This document shows positions 39,913-49,800 of a stretch of DNA of 62,518 nucleotides, piece after piece (the first letter of the stretch is position 1; each line of letters opens with the position of its first letter). Source of the DNA: Lachnospiraceae bacterium. GTDB taxonomy: Bacteria; Bacillota; Clostridia; Lachnospirales; Lachnospiraceae. Below the pieces are notes generated by a model. The model did no database searches and was not told where the DNA came from. It saw nothing but the letters and a program-made list of their open reading frames with translations. Both the position numbers and the translations under genes were made by a program. The stretch is taken from the NCBI GenBank assembly GCA_910575105.1, contig CAJTDK010000019.1, positions 1 to 62,518 on the forward strand. The letters are read 5' to 3'.

Positions 39913-39956
39913 AAACGCCCTTAGCCATGAGTTCCTACCCACAGCTAAGGGCGTTT
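39913..39956. terminator. Bidirectional terminator at the element right end
   Basis: Perfect 13-bp stem AAACGCCCTTAGC/GCTAAGGGCGTTT with A- and T-rich flanks. It ends the GNAT transcript and may shield it from guaA read-through. Confidence 0.8.
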
Positions 39957-40051
39957 CTAATATGGATTTATGCCAGCCGTCCAAACCACTTCTCAATCAT
40001 TCCCCCACCAACAAACCACTTGATAGTAAGAATAATAGCACTCGAACGACT

Positions 40052-40068
40052 GTTATCAATTTGTTATC
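40052..40068. promoter_or_regulatory. Arm-type integrase site, right
   Basis: GTTATCAATTTGTTATC; one mismatch from the left-end copy at 28,684-28,700. Confidence 0.6.
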
Positions 40069-40128
40069 AAAAGACCTTTCCAAAGCCCGCAAACCCGCAT
40101 AAACACTAGGTTTGCTAAGCATTTTTGT

Positions 40129-41676
40129 TTATTCGAACTCTATAGTCCCCGGTGGCTTACTCGTCAGATCATACAGTACCCGGTTAACTCCCTTCACTTC
40201 ATTGATAACCCGGCCCATCACCTTCTTAAGCACCTCATAAGGTATATCCGCCGCCTCTGCTGTCATAAAGTCCACCGTATTCACCGCCCTTAATGCCACT
40301 GCGTAGTCATAAGTTCTCTCATCCCCCATAACACCCACACTCTGCATATTAGTAAGAGCTGCAAAATACTGCCCGATATCCCTCGCCAATCCTGCCTTTT
40401 CAATCTCCTCCCGGTAAATTGCATCGGCATCCTGCACGATCCGTACTTTCTCAGCGGTAACCTCTCCGATGATACGCACGCCAAGCCCCGGCCCCGGGAA
40501 TGGCTGGCGGTACACCAGATATTCCGGAATTCCAAGCTCCAGCCCCGCCTTTCTCACCTCATCTTTAAAGAGGTCTCTTAAGGGTTCGATAATCTCCTTA
40601 AAATCCACATAATCAGGCAACCCGCCTACATTGTGGTGGGATTTGATCACCGCCGACTCTCCGCCAAGGCCGCTTTCTACCACATCCGGGTAGATCGTCC
40701 CCTGCACAAGAAAATCCACAGCTCCGATTTTTTTCGCCTCTTCCTCGAATACGCGGATGAATTCCTCTCCGATGACCTTGCGCTTTTTTTCCGGCTCAGA
40801 CACGCCTGCCAGCCTGTCGTAAAATCTCTGCTGGGCATTTACCCGGATAAAGTTCAGGTCATAAGAGCCCGACGGTCCAAAGACCGCCTCCACCTCGTCT
40901 CCCTCATCTTTGCGGAGAAGTCCGTGATCTACAAATACACAGGTAAGCTGAGCGCCCACTGCCTTAGACAAAAGTACTGCCGCCACAGAAGAATCGACAC
41001 CTCCTGACAGCGCACAGAGCACCTTGCCGTCCCCGACTCTTTCCCGGATCTGCCGGATGGACTCCTCCACGAATGAATCCATCTTCCAGTCTCCGGCACA
41101 TCCGCAGACATTCCTCACGAAGTTAGACAGCATCTTCGTCCCCTCCACCGTATGGAGCACTTCCGGATGGAACTGGATCGCGTACAGCTCTTCCTGTTCA
41201 TTTTCCGCCGCCGCAACCGGACAGTCTGCCGTATGCGCGGTGATCTCAAAGCCTGGAGCCACCTTGAATACAGAATCAGAATGGCTCATCCAGCAGATAG
41301 TCCTTTCCTGCACATGTTCAAATATCTTCGACTGTACCTTGTCGATCAGCACCTCTGTCTTACCATATTCCTTTACATCTGGGCGAGCCACCGTCCCGCC
41401 AAGAACATGCATCATCAGCTGCGCACCATAACACAGGCCTAAGACCGGTATCCCCAGCTCAAAAAGCTCTTTAGAGCAGGTCGGCGCCCCCGTCTCATAG
41501 CAGCTGTTAGGCCCGCCTGTCAGGATAATCCCCTTCGGATTCATCGCCTTGATCTTTTCAATATCGGTCTTATAGGAATAGATCTCACAATATACATTAC
41601 ATTCGCGGATACGCCTCGCCACAAGCTGGTTATACTGTCCGCCAAAGTCCAGAACGATCACTAACTCTCTCTTCAC
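40129..41676 (-). CDS. guaA: GMP synthase (glutamine-hydrolysing)
   Basis: 515 residues, normal length. It converts XMP to GMP with glutamine and ATP. Domains: N-terminal class I amidotransferase ([20 protein letters not shown]; nucleophile Cys in [18 protein letters not shown]), ATP pyrophosphatase (P-loop [20 protein letters not shown]) and the dimerisation domain ending [14 protein letters not shown] start at GTG 41,676, because AGGAG lies eight bases upstream and the protein then begins [13 protein letters not shown]. Its 3' end is the integration site of the mobile region to the left; the coding sequence is intact. Confidence 0.95.
   Translation of the reverse strand: MKRELVIVLDFGGQYNQLVARRIRECNVYCEIYSYKTDIEKIKAMNPKGIILTGGPNSCYETGAPTCSKELFELGIPVLGLCYGAQLMMHVLGGTVARPDVKEYGKTEVLIDKVQSKIFEHVQERTICWMSHSDSVFKVAPGFEITAHTADCPVAAAENEQEELYAIQFHPEVLHTVEGTKMLSNFVRNVCGCAGDWKMDSFVEESIRQIRERVGDGKVLCALSGGVDSSVAAVLLSKAVGAQLTCVFVDHGLLRKDEGDEVEAVFGPSGSYDLNFIRVNAQQRFYDRLAGVSEPEKKRKVIGEEFIRVFEEEAKKIGAVDFLVQGTIYPDVVESGLGGESAVIKSHHNVGGLPDYVDFKEIIEPLRDLFKDEVRKAGLELGIPEYLVYRQPFPGPGLGVRIIGEVTAEKVRIVQDADAIYREEIEKAGLARDIGQYFAALTNMQSVGVMGDERTYDYAVALRAVNTVDFMTAEAADIPYEVLKKVMGRVINEVKGVNRVLYDLTSKPPGTIEFE
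40130..40140. repeat. attR of the guaA element (guaA 3' end)
   Basis: TATTCGAACTC, the reverse complement of the final guaA codons GAG TTC GAA and part of the stop. Insertion preserves the protein sequence, as is usual for integration at a gene end. Confidence 0.8.
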
Positions 41677-41763
41677 CTGAAAACTCCTCTCTCCTATCCT
41701 CTGCAGCAAGATCTGTTCAACTATCTTCACTGCACCTGTCATAACTTGGAAACTGTTACTTAA

Positions 41764-41790
41764 TTAAGGCGGCCATTCATACCGCCTTAA
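41764..41790 (-). terminator. Hairpin between the reductase gene and guaA
   Basis: Perfect 9-bp stem TTAAGGCGG/CCGCCTTAA with a 9-nt loop, 28 nt after the reductase stop. The T-run after it is weak, so it may be an attenuator of guaA. Confidence 0.55.
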
Positions 41791-41817
41791 TCCTGCACAT
41801 CCCTTATTATAACGGCA

Positions 41818-42942
41818 CTACTTCAGTTTTTCAACAAAATCTGCCAGAACTTCCGATATCTTGATCTGCTGCGGACAGACTGCCTCACAGCTTCTGCATC
41901 CCACACACGCACTTGGACGGTTCTCCTCCGGGACCGCCTGAAGCGTCATCGGCGCAATAAAGCCTCCCCCGGTAAATACATGCTCATTATAAAGCTTAAG
42001 CATAGCCGGAATGTCGATTCCGTTCGGGCAGTGGCTGGTGCAATAGTGGCACGCCGTACACGGTACGCCATTGATCATATTATCCGCAATGCCCAGCAGC
42101 TTTTCCATCTCCGTGTCATTCAGCGGCTTCTCTTCCCCGAAAGTCCTGATGTTCTCTTCAAGCTGTTCTACGCTGGACATGCCGGATAAGATCACCTTTA
42201 CCTCCGGAAGGGACTGTAAGAAACGGAACGCCCACGCAGGAACCGTTTCTTCCGGGCGAAGCTCCTTAAGCGCCGTCTCAGCATCCGCTGAAAGTGCGGC
42301 AAGCTTTCCGCCCCGAAGGGGCTCCATCACCCACACTGGAATATGATATTCATTTAAAAGCTCCACCTTCCTTTTCGCCTCCTGGAAATTCCAGTCGATA
42401 TAATTGATCTGGAGCTGGCAGAATTCCATATGGTCACCGTATTTTTCCAAAAACCGCTTCATCACATCATATTCCCCGTGGGCGGAAAATCCAAGATGGC
42501 GGATGCGTCCATTTTCCTTCTGCTTCATCAGATACCTGTCGATCCCGTACTGCTCATCCAGATAAGCATCGATATTCATCTCACATACATTGTGGAACAG
42601 ATAGAAATCAAAATAGTCCACCCGGCATTTTTCAAGCTGCTTGTCAAAGATCTCTTTCACCTTCGGCATATTTGCAAGATCATATCCCGGGAATTTTGTC
42701 GCAAGATAAAAGCTGTCCCTCGGATATTTTTCCAGAAGCTTTCCCATGACAAGCTCTGAATTCCCGCCGTGATATCCCCACGCCGTATCGAAGTAATTGA
42801 TGCCCTTTTCAAAAGCACGCCCGATAATCTCCGCCGCCTTCTCCTCGTCGATCTGCTCGTCCCTGCCGTCAATGAGCGGAAGCCTCATGGTCCCCATCCC
42901 AAGTGCCGACAGCTTTAAATCCTGAAAATCCTTATAAACCAT
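41818..42942 (-). CDS. Aldo/keto reductase with 4Fe-4S domain
   Basis: 374 residues. The TIM-barrel aldo/keto reductase part spans ~1-285 (LGMGTMRLPLIDGRDEQIDE; catalytic Asp/Tyr region NYFDTAWGYHGGNSE; Lys and His in LATKFPGYD and LGFSAHGEYD). The C-terminal ~90 residues carry two ferredoxin-like cluster motifs: CTACHYCTSHCPNGIDIPAM and CVGCRSCEAVCPQQIKIS. This fused form is common in anaerobic Clostridia and probably reduces a carbonyl substrate with electrons passing through the clusters. Substrate unknown. Stands alone between guaA and the HPr-like gene, with AAGGAGG before its ATG. Confidence 0.9.
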   Translation of the reverse strand: MVYKDFQDLKLSALGMGTMRLPLIDGRDEQIDEEKAAEIIGRAFEKGINYFDTAWGYHGGNSELVMGKLLEKYPRDSFYLATKFPGYDLANMPKVKEIFDKQLEKCRVDYFDFYLFHNVCEMNIDAYLDEQYGIDRYLMKQKENGRIRHLGFSAHGEYDVMKRFLEKYGDHMEFCQLQINYIDWNFQEAKRKVELLNEYHIPVWVMEPLRGGKLAALSADAETALKELRPEETVPAWAFRFLQSLPEVKVILSGMSSVEQLEENIRTFGEEKPLNDTEMEKLLGIADNMINGVPCTACHYCTSHCPNGIDIPAMLKLYNEHVFTGGGFIAPMTLQAVPEENRPSACVGCRSCEAVCPQQIKISEVLADFVEKLK

Positions 42943-43219
42943 ATTCTGTTCCTCCTTATCTAATATAAATAAAGCTCCTTAACGTCCATTATACGCCAAG
43001 GAGCCGCTTTGCTCAACCGGCAGGGCAAAAAAATTGCTGTACCGGCATCAACAGTTACTGTCCGCCCTGTGACCAGTAACATGCAAAAATCCGCTTAGAA
43101 TTGCCTCCGACAACGATATTCCTGCACTCTTGTATCATTTCCCCACAGTCTGGGCGGTAAATGCACAGACCAGTGCGAACAGTAACCAATAATATATACC
43201 TGATATTTTACTGACTGTA
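42943..43219. other. Gene-free spacer
   Basis: About 280 bp between the reductase and the HPr-like gene. I see an AAGGAGC/GCTCCTT inverted repeat around the reductase promoter side (42,973-43,005) and no open frame worth calling. Confidence 0.4.
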
Positions 43220-43450
43220 CTATGCTGCAAGGTATTGCGCGATGTCTTTAAATAGTGCATCGCAGTTTTCGTCGTATACCTTCAATTCGATCTTTCGTTC
43301 GAGCCCAAGATTCAAAAGTCCAAACAGAGATTTCGCATCGACGGTAAAGCGACCGCTTTTCATATCCATATCAAATGGATAGCATTCGACTTTTTTGATA
43401 AAGTCTAACATGTCTTCCACTTTTCGAAAAATGACTGTTTTCTTTCTCAT
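43220..43450 (-). CDS. HPr-like domain protein lacking the phospho-histidine
   Basis: 76 residues with the HPr fold: KVEDMLDFIKKVECYPFDMD, then FTVDAKSLFGLLNLGLERKI, the counterpart of the Ser46 helix of HPr. The N-terminal segment that normally carries His15 has no histidine at all, so it cannot take part in PTS phosphate transfer. It may act as a regulatory mimic. Similar stand-alone HPr-like proteins occur in Clostridia. AAAGGAG precedes the ATG. Divergent from the next gene. Confidence 0.7.
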   Translation of the reverse strand: MRKKTVIFRKVEDMLDFIKKVECYPFDMDMKSGRFTVDAKSLFGLLNLGLERKIELKVYDENCDALFKDIAQYLAA

Positions 43451-43590
43451 TGCTTATCACTCCTTTTCTTGGAAAGCATATTACCATAAGGATTCCTATT
43501 CTGAAAAGAGGAAAAATGACAAAAAATATGTAAAAATAATAGAAATTATATTATACTGTATTTATACAAATAAATTCGAGGAGGCCAACC

Positions 43591-44541
43591 ATGAAAATTG
43601 TTTTTTTAGATGTGAAGACCATCGGTGAAGATATCGATCTGTCCGGCTATGAGAAGCTGGGTGAGGTGATAAAATATCCATTTTCATCCACTGATGAAGT
43701 TCCGGAAAGAGTTACCGACGCGGATGTCATCATCCTAAACAAGGTACAGATCAACGAACAGTCTATCGGCGCGGCAAAGAAGCTTAAGCTGGTATGCGTC
43801 ACCGCCACCGGGACGAATAATCTGGATAAGGATTATCTTGACAGACGGGGCATCGCCTGGAGAAATGTAGCCGGGTATTCCACCGACTCTGTAGCGCAGC
43901 ACACCTTTGCCATGCTATTCTACCTGCTGGAAAAGCTGCGCTATTACGATGATTATGTGAAGGAAGACCGTTACACCAACGACACAGTCTTCACCCATTT
44001 CGAAGAAGTCTTTTATGAGCTGAGCGGCAAGACCTGGGGCATCATCGGGCTTGGGAATATCGGGCGCCGGGTCGCGTCCATCGCCGAAGCCTTCGGGGCA
44101 AAGGTCATCTACTCCTCCCCGTCCCACAGCGCGCCCCAAAAAGGGTACTGCCAAGTGGCGGCGGACACCCTTTATGCCTCCTCCGATATTATCTCTGTCC
44201 ATGCGCCGCTTAATCCGTATACGGAAAATCTGATCGATAAGCAGGCATTTTCCAAGATGAAAAAAAGCTGCATCTTCCTGAACCTCGGGCGCGGCCCCAT
44301 CGTGGTCGAACAAGATCTCTGCGATGCTCTTGAACAAGGTACGATCCGTGCGGCGGGTTTAGATGTGCTCTGCACTGAACCGATGGATCCTGAAAATCCA
44401 TTACGCCGGATAAAAGACAGCAGAAAACTGCTCATCACGCCCCACGTAGGATGGGCCAGCGTGGAAGCACGCACCCGCCTGATGGATATTATCCTGGGAC
44501 AGGTCACCGAATTTTTCAACGCCATGCCAAAACAGGATTAA
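43591..44541 (+). CDS. D-2-hydroxyacid dehydrogenase (NAD)
   Basis: 316 residues. Substrate domain (~1-100 and the C-terminus) around a Rossmann domain (~101-290). NAD motif WGIIGLGNIGRRVASIAEAF (~147), catalytic Arg in FLNLGRGPIVVEQDL, Glu in LDVLCTEPM and His in LLITPHVGWASVEAR. It resembles glycerate/hydroxypyruvate reductases more than D-lactate dehydrogenase, but substrate choice cannot be read from sequence. AGGAGG precedes the ATG and a TATACT -10 lies at ~43,552. Single-gene unit, convergent with the dipeptidase. Confidence 0.88.
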   Translation: MKIVFLDVKTIGEDIDLSGYEKLGEVIKYPFSSTDEVPERVTDADVIILNKVQINEQSIGAAKKLKLVCVTATGTNNLDKDYLDRRGIAWRNVAGYSTDSVAQHTFAMLFYLLEKLRYYDDYVKEDRYTNDTVFTHFEEVFYELSGKTWGIIGLGNIGRRVASIAEAFGAKVIYSSPSHSAPQKGYCQVAADTLYASSDIISVHAPLNPYTENLIDKQAFSKMKKSCIFLNLGRGPIVVEQDLCDALEQGTIRAAGLDVLCTEPMDPENPLRRIKDSRKLLITPHVGWASVEARTRLMDIILGQVTEFFNAMPKQD

Positions 44542-44550
44542 GATCATGCG

Positions 44551-45510
44551 CTAAGATAAAGCGTTGAGGATACGAAGCGCGTTTCCATTCCAGATCTGAT
44601 CAAGCTGGGACTCTGAGACGCCTTTTTTCTTCAATGCATCCCACAGCTTTTCCATATCCTCAGCTTTCGGGATATCGAGCCTTTCTATGCCGTCAAATCC
44701 GTCGAAATCCGTGCCGATCATAGGGAAGCTTTCGCCCCCGCACCGGATCATATGAAGGATATGGGCCGTCATCTCCTCGATCAGCGACGCATCCTCCGTC
44801 CCCAAAAACGGCCCGTAAAAATTGAGTCCCGCGCCGCCGCCAATCTCTGCGAGATCGTGTATCATCCTGTCCGTCAGATTACGCGGATGACGCTTAAGCT
44901 CCCTGCAATTGGAATGGGAGGCCACAACAGGGCCTCTGGCATAGCGCAGGATATCTGCAAATGTGCCGTCAGAGGCATGAGATACGTCCACGGCCATGCC
45001 AAGCTCTCCCATCCGCCGCACGGTCTCTATGCCGAAGGGCTTAAGCCCCTTTTCCATAACAGAAGGTTCACGGCTGTTGGGATAGCCGATGCAGTTCTCA
45101 TCATTCCACATAGGCGTCATCAGGCGGATCCCCCTTTGGTGCAATGTTTCCAGCCGCTTAAGCTTTCCGTTCAGGATGCCGCCCTCCTCCACGGTAAGAA
45201 CTGCAGAAATCTTCCCTTCTGCATCATTTCTCATCACATCTTCACCGGAATATGCCCCGGCGATATTCTCCGGGAATTTTTTCAGCTGCCCTTCCATAAA
45301 GTCAATCATCTCATGGACATGGCGGTACCCTTCCTCATACCCTCCTGCCAGATCTTTGACATGGACAAAGCAGGCAAAAAACTGCGCCATCGTCCCGGCC
45401 CTTTTCATCCCCGGAATACTAACGCTGCACTGATTTTCCATAAGATCTCCCTTTTTGTCCAGATCCATAAGCTTCCAGACCGTATCGCAATGCAGATCAA
45501 TAAGTTTCAT
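44551..45510 (-). CDS. Membrane-dipeptidase family peptidase (M19)
   Basis: 319 residues, a zinc-dependent TIM-barrel dipeptidase of family M19. Metal ligands are visible: IDLHCDTVW (His-x-Asp), TVEEGGIL (bridging Glu), and the two histidines in AVDVSHASDG and VVASHSNCRE; IGTDFDGFDG follows. No signal peptide, so it is cytosolic in this lineage. It hydrolyses dipeptides, and some members act on D-amino acid dipeptides. I start at 45,510 (MKLIDLHCD) as in the family; a longer frame to 45,555 is possible. Confidence 0.88.
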   Translation of the reverse strand: MKLIDLHCDTVWKLMDLDKKGDLMENQCSVSIPGMKRAGTMAQFFACFVHVKDLAGGYEEGYRHVHEMIDFMEGQLKKFPENIAGAYSGEDVMRNDAEGKISAVLTVEEGGILNGKLKRLETLHQRGIRLMTPMWNDENCIGYPNSREPSVMEKGLKPFGIETVRRMGELGMAVDVSHASDGTFADILRYARGPVVASHSNCRELKRHPRNLTDRMIHDLAEIGGGAGLNFYGPFLGTEDASLIEEMTAHILHMIRCGGESFPMIGTDFDGFDGIERLDIPKAEDMEKLWDALKKKGVSESQLDQIWNGNALRILNALS

Positions 45511-45578
45511 ATCGCCCCACATCCTTTCATAACTAATAAGTAAGACTCCGTACATTATAACATGAGAAAGGTATTTTT

Positions 45579-46295
45579 ATGAGTCCTGTTATCGGAATTT
45601 TATTTTGCGGTTTCGATGGAAACCGTCAGTTTGTCACTACCACCTATATCGAAGCCGTCTCTGATGCCGGCGCGGTTCCGCTCATCATCCCCTGTCCCGG
45701 CAAAGCCACCTGCCCCACAAAATATTTTCAGCTGTGCGACGGGTTCCTTTTCTGCGGCGGCGGGGATGTAACCCCTCTCCTCTTCGGCGAAAATCTGATG
45801 ACGGAGAAAGGAACCACGGACTGGAAGACGGACATCTTCCATATCCGGTTCATGCAGCAGGTATTATCCTACAAGCTTCCCGTACTCGGTATCTGCCGCG
45901 GAATGCAGATACTTAATCTTGCCCTTGGCGGCACCATCTATCAGGATCTCTCCATGCGCCCGGAGAAATCGCTGAACCACATGCAGCTTTCCTTAGACCG
46001 CTCAGATCTCTGCCATCAGCTCTCTGTCTCTAAGAGCAGCATGCTATATCAGCTATGCGGCGATAGGATCGATGTGAACAGCTTCCACCACCAATGCATC
46101 AAGACTCTGGGCGAGACGCTCCGCACAACCGCTATCGCTCCCGACGGCGTGATCGAAGCCGTCGAATCCTCGGTATTCCCCTTTGCTGTCGGCGTCCAGT
46201 GGCATCCGGAATGTATGTACGCACAAAGCGGCCCGATGAAAAATCTTTTTTTGCTTTTTATCAGAGCATCAAAAAAAGAAAGACATATTTTTTAA
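45579..46295 (+). CDS. Class I glutamine amidotransferase-like hydrolase (PuuD type)
   Basis: 238 residues, peptidase C26/gamma-glutamyl-gamma-aminobutyrate hydrolase family. Nucleophile Cys in LPVLGICRGMQILNLALGGT, and the His-Glu pair in VGVQWHPECMY. It would split gamma-glutamyl amide bonds, for example gamma-glutamyl-GABA, or act on related conjugates. AGAAAGG precedes the ATG at 45,579. Divergent from the dipeptidase 68 bp away; the two peptide-degrading enzymes may share regulation. Confidence 0.88.
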   Translation: MSPVIGILFCGFDGNRQFVTTTYIEAVSDAGAVPLIIPCPGKATCPTKYFQLCDGFLFCGGGDVTPLLFGENLMTEKGTTDWKTDIFHIRFMQQVLSYKLPVLGICRGMQILNLALGGTIYQDLSMRPEKSLNHMQLSLDRSDLCHQLSVSKSSMLYQLCGDRIDVNSFHHQCIKTLGETLRTTAIAPDGVIEAVESSVFPFAVGVQWHPECMYAQSGPMKNLFLLFIRASKKERHIF

Positions 46296-46344
46296 TCTTC
46301 TGGTGCATACTAAATCCGAAAGAAAATGAAGGAGGAATTTACCC

Positions 46345-46527
46345 ATGTCAGAAATTTCAGTTCTTGACCTACAAAACTTACGCCACTTGATCGGCGGATT
46401 CGACACATGCCACTGTAAGATGCAGGATTACGCAGCTCAGGCGAAGGATCCTGAAATCAAGCAGCTTTTTCAGGATGCTGCTAATTCAGCAATGAAAAAC
46501 AAACAGGAATTGATGAAATTCTTATAG
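46345..46527 (+). CDS. Small CotF-like spore coat protein
   Basis: 60 residues: LDLQNLRHLIGGFDTCHCKM then QDYAAQAKDPEIKQLFQDAA, the helical first half of a CotF-type coat fold. AAGGAGG precedes the ATG. The next gene, 11 nt downstream, supplies the complementary helices. Likely incorporated in the spore coat; evidence that the host sporulates. Confidence 0.7.
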   Translation: MSEISVLDLQNLRHLIGGFDTCHCKMQDYAAQAKDPEIKQLFQDAANSAMKNKQELMKFL

Positions 46528-46538
46528 GAGGGAAAATT

Positions 46539-46799
46539 ATGTTAGACGATAAGACTATGGTATCAGATGCCCTGACAGGCGTAAACGGCGAGCTCACCCG
46601 CTACGGTGAGATGATCCCGCAGACAGAGAACAAGCAGCTCAAGCAGTGCCTAAAGCAGATCCGTAATGAAAGTGAGATGTCCCAGGAAAAGCTTTACCAG
46701 GTAGCACGGGAAAAGAGCTACTATGTACCGGCAGCCAAAGCTTCCCAGCAGGAGATCGACCACGTAAAATCCATTCTTTCCGGACTGGCGATGAAGTAG
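46539..46799 (+). CDS. Spore coat protein, CotF family
   Basis: 86 residues of the CotF family: DKTMVSDALTGVNGELTRYG and NESEMSQEKLYQVAREKSYY, ending in the typical VPAAKASQQEIDHVKSILSG. Two-helix protein related to ferritin-like coat proteins. Encoded directly after the 60-aa partner with its own GGAGGG site. The pair is followed by a strong terminator. Confidence 0.82.
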   Translation: MLDDKTMVSDALTGVNGELTRYGEMIPQTENKQLKQCLKQIRNESEMSQEKLYQVAREKSYYVPAAKASQQEIDHVKSILSGLAMK

Positions 46800-46815
46800 G
46801 TGTACTTTTGAAAAC

Positions 46816-46840
46816 CGGGGACAGAAAATCTCTGTCCCCG
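46816..46840. terminator. Terminator between cotF and the ABC exporter
   Basis: Perfect 10-bp stem CGGGGACAGA/TCTGTCCCCG with a 5-nt loop between convergent genes; the flanks are A/T-poor on the plus side. Confidence 0.65.
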
Positions 46841-46890
46841 AAACCTGCAGGTATATTCTGCTTAGCCTGTCAGCAATTTCATACCCCCAA

Positions 46891-49800
46891 TTATTCTATG
46901 CTCTTCAGCGATTCTACCATATCGATCTTTTTCAGCTTAAAATACATCACACCATTTATCATCATAGAAAATGCTACCGTGAGCAGAAGGCTGTACACGT
47001 AGCTTGGCAGGTTGATATTTCTGCCGAACATAGCATTGTCCACCTCCACCGTCTCTATGATAAACAGGTGTAAGACTCTGCCAAGCCCTACTCCTACCAG
47101 TGCGCCGATAAAGGTCAGGATGATATTCTCCCGGTACACATAAGCCCCCACTTCCTGGTCGTAGAAGCCCAATACCTTGAGTGTCGCCAGCTCCCGTTTT
47201 CTCTCTGCAATGTTGACCGTATTGAGGTTATACAGCACGACAAACGCCAGCATGCCGGCGGAGATGATCAGCACGATGATGACCAGGTTCAGGCTTCCCA
47301 GCATATCATCAAGCTGCTTTTCTATATCATGGGTATAGCCCACGCTCAATACCCCGTCATGCGCAAGGAGCCTCTGCCCGGTCTTCTCCATCTGTACGGC
47401 ATTACCCGAATCCTTCACGGAAAACAGGATGCTGTTATACCCCGGCTGCTCTCCATAGATCTTCTCGTAACAGGAAGGGGTCAGATAGAGATAATGCCCC
47501 ATATAATTTTCACAGATATGGTCTATCTTTATTTCTTTATTTCCTTCTTCCTCATCCTTGATGCTGACCGTCTGGCCTTCCTCCACCTCCAGAAGTTTCG
47601 CTGTCTTTTCGCTGATGATCGCGCCGCTGTCAGTAAGCACATAGCTCTCCTTCGTCCTCCGGTCATGGAAATCGACAAACTCTGGGATCTCCTCTTTAGG
47701 ACTCAGCACGCACTCGTAGGCGCTGCGCTCTTTCTTTCCATTAACCAGCGTGATATTCTGCATATTCGCGTCTATGTACTGTCTGACCTGCTCCTCGCTG
47801 TCAAAGGCTTCTTTTATCTTAGCTTTCTGCTCGTCGGTAATATCCTCCTCCAGATACAGGCTTCCGTGATAGAGCTGGATCTTTGCATACTGGATCTGGG
47901 CGATCTCATAGCAGGAATCCTTGAGCCCGAAGCCTACCAGCATCAGCGCCATGCAGCCCCCGATCCCGAATATGGTCATAAAGAAACGCTTCTTATACCG
48001 CATAAGATTACGGATGGTGGACTTCCATGTAAAGCTTAACCGCCTCCATAAGATTCCGATCCGCTCCACAAACACACGCCGCCCGTTCTTCGGTGCCGGC
48101 GGGCGCATCAGTACTGCCGGCTGAGCCGCAAGCTCGCGGTAACAAGCCAGAAATGTTGCTGCCATTGTACAGAAAACTGCCGCTCCCGACGCCATAGCCG
48201 CATATTTCCAGTCGTACGGAACCAGGATCTTGGGAAGATGGCGGTACAATATCCCATAAGCATACACGATGATGTAGGGCAGTATCTTCTCGCCCAGCAG
48301 CACGCCGATGATGCTTCCTCCGACAGTCGCCAGAAAAGCGTAGCCCAGATACTTGGCGGCCACCTGAAATTTACCGTATCCCAGAGCCTTCATCGTCCCG
48401 ATGGAAGTTCTCTGCTCCTCTACCATGCGCGTCATGCTGGTAAGGCTGATCAGCGCCGCCACAAGGAAGAACAGCACCGGAAACACCCTGCCTATAGAGC
48501 CGAGACGTTCGGCGTTCTCACCGAAACCACTGTACTCCACCAGCGTATTTCTGTCATACACGTACCATTTCGGATCCTTGATATCTGCAATATCCTTCTT
48601 AGCATCCGCGATCTTCTTCTCGCCGTCCTTTATCTCCTTTTCGGCATCCCTCTTTCCCTTCTTATATTTCTTTTTCGCATCGGCAAGCTTAACTTCGTTG
48701 GACGCAATCTCCTTTTCCCCGTCATCCAGCTTCTTCTCCTGCTCCTTAAGCTCCTCCCAGCCGGCATCGATCTTTTTCTGTCCGGACTTAATCTGCTTTT
48801 CTGCCCTTTTAAGCTCCTTCCCGCCCTTCTCAAGCTTCTTTTTTGACTGATCAAGTGTCTTTTTTGCCGCGTCAAGCTGCTTCTGCGCCGCATCAAGCTC
48901 TTTCCTGGCCGAAGCGTAAGCCTGCTTCTGGGCGGTGAGCTTCTGCTGCATGCCTCCAGCCTGCGCCTCAAACTTCTCTAGCTGCGCCTTGATCTGGCTG
49001 GCGGCCGGGCTTTCGTCTCCTCCTTCTGCCTCTTCTCTTGTATCTTCTTCTGCATCTTCTCCGGCATCTCCTTTGGCATCCTCCAGAAGCTTAAGCTCCT
49101 CCTTAAGCTTCTCGATCTGTGCCTTTAACGCATGGTATGTCTTTTCATCCTCGCCGATCACCGCCTTTAACGCCGCGGCCTGCTGCCGCCCTTTTTTAAT
49201 CTGCTTTTGGGCGGCAGGCTTGTTCTTCTTATACTTTTTCAGTCCTTTTTCGTATTCCTTTTTGCCTTTTTTTAAGTCCCTCTTCCCCGACTTGCACTGC
49301 TTCTTTGCTTTGTCAAGCTGCTTCTGCTTAGACCTCAAGGTCTTCTTCCCATCCGAAATCTTCTTTCTTCCGTCCCCGATCTCTTTCTTCGCGTCTGCAA
49401 GCTTCTCCTTCGCGTCGTCAATCTCCTTTTGCGCGTCTGCAAGCTCCTCTTTTGCCTTGGCCTTCCCTTCGGTAAGCTCATCCTCCGCTTCCTCAAGCTT
49501 TTCATTGGCCTCACCGACGACTTCCTTTTTGCGGATCACACCCCTCTCATCCGCCAGAAGCTCTGCCGCATCCATAGCGTCTTCTACCGTATCCTCGTAT
49601 TCATCGGTAAATGATATCAGCTCCTTTGCCCTGTTTACCTGCATATAGACTTCCGAATACACATCCATGTCAAAGGTTTCCTCCGGCACTGCAAGGAATG
49701 CATCTACACTGCCTGTCCCTATGGTCGTACTGCCTCGTCCGTAGGAAAGATAACATGGGCTGTTCCCAAGGCCGACGACATTTAACGTATCTGTCTTCAA

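Larger units (their letters stand above)
28572..40140. mobile_element. Element integrated at the 3' end of guaA
   Basis: Bounded by direct repeats TATTCGAACTC (28,572-28,582 and 40,130-40,140), the latter being the last codons and stop of guaA. Near each end lies a matching pair of GTTATC arm sites. Contents: xis, XRE regulator, GNAT, MobC-like protein, AAA ATPase fused to a TnpV fragment, RHH pair, toxin, nucleotidyltransferase and unknowns. Its integrase is split by the element at 34,062-37,582. It is probably an IME that is now stuck unless another integrase acts on it. Confidence 0.82.

Noticed and set aside
41677..41817. Guanine riboswitch upstream of guaA
   Set aside because: I looked for the conserved loop sequences of purine riboswitches in the ~140-nt leader and did not see them; only a simple 9-bp hairpin is present.
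42943..43219. Possible small RNA or short gene between the reductase and the HPr-like gene
   Set aside because: No promoter-terminator pair and no open frame with a ribosome site could be found by eye.
48238..49648. Long plus-strand open frames opposite the ABC permease
   Set aside because: They are antisense to the Lys/Glu-rich coiled coil; such biased codons leave the reverse strand free of stops. No ribosome sites and no recognisable protein.
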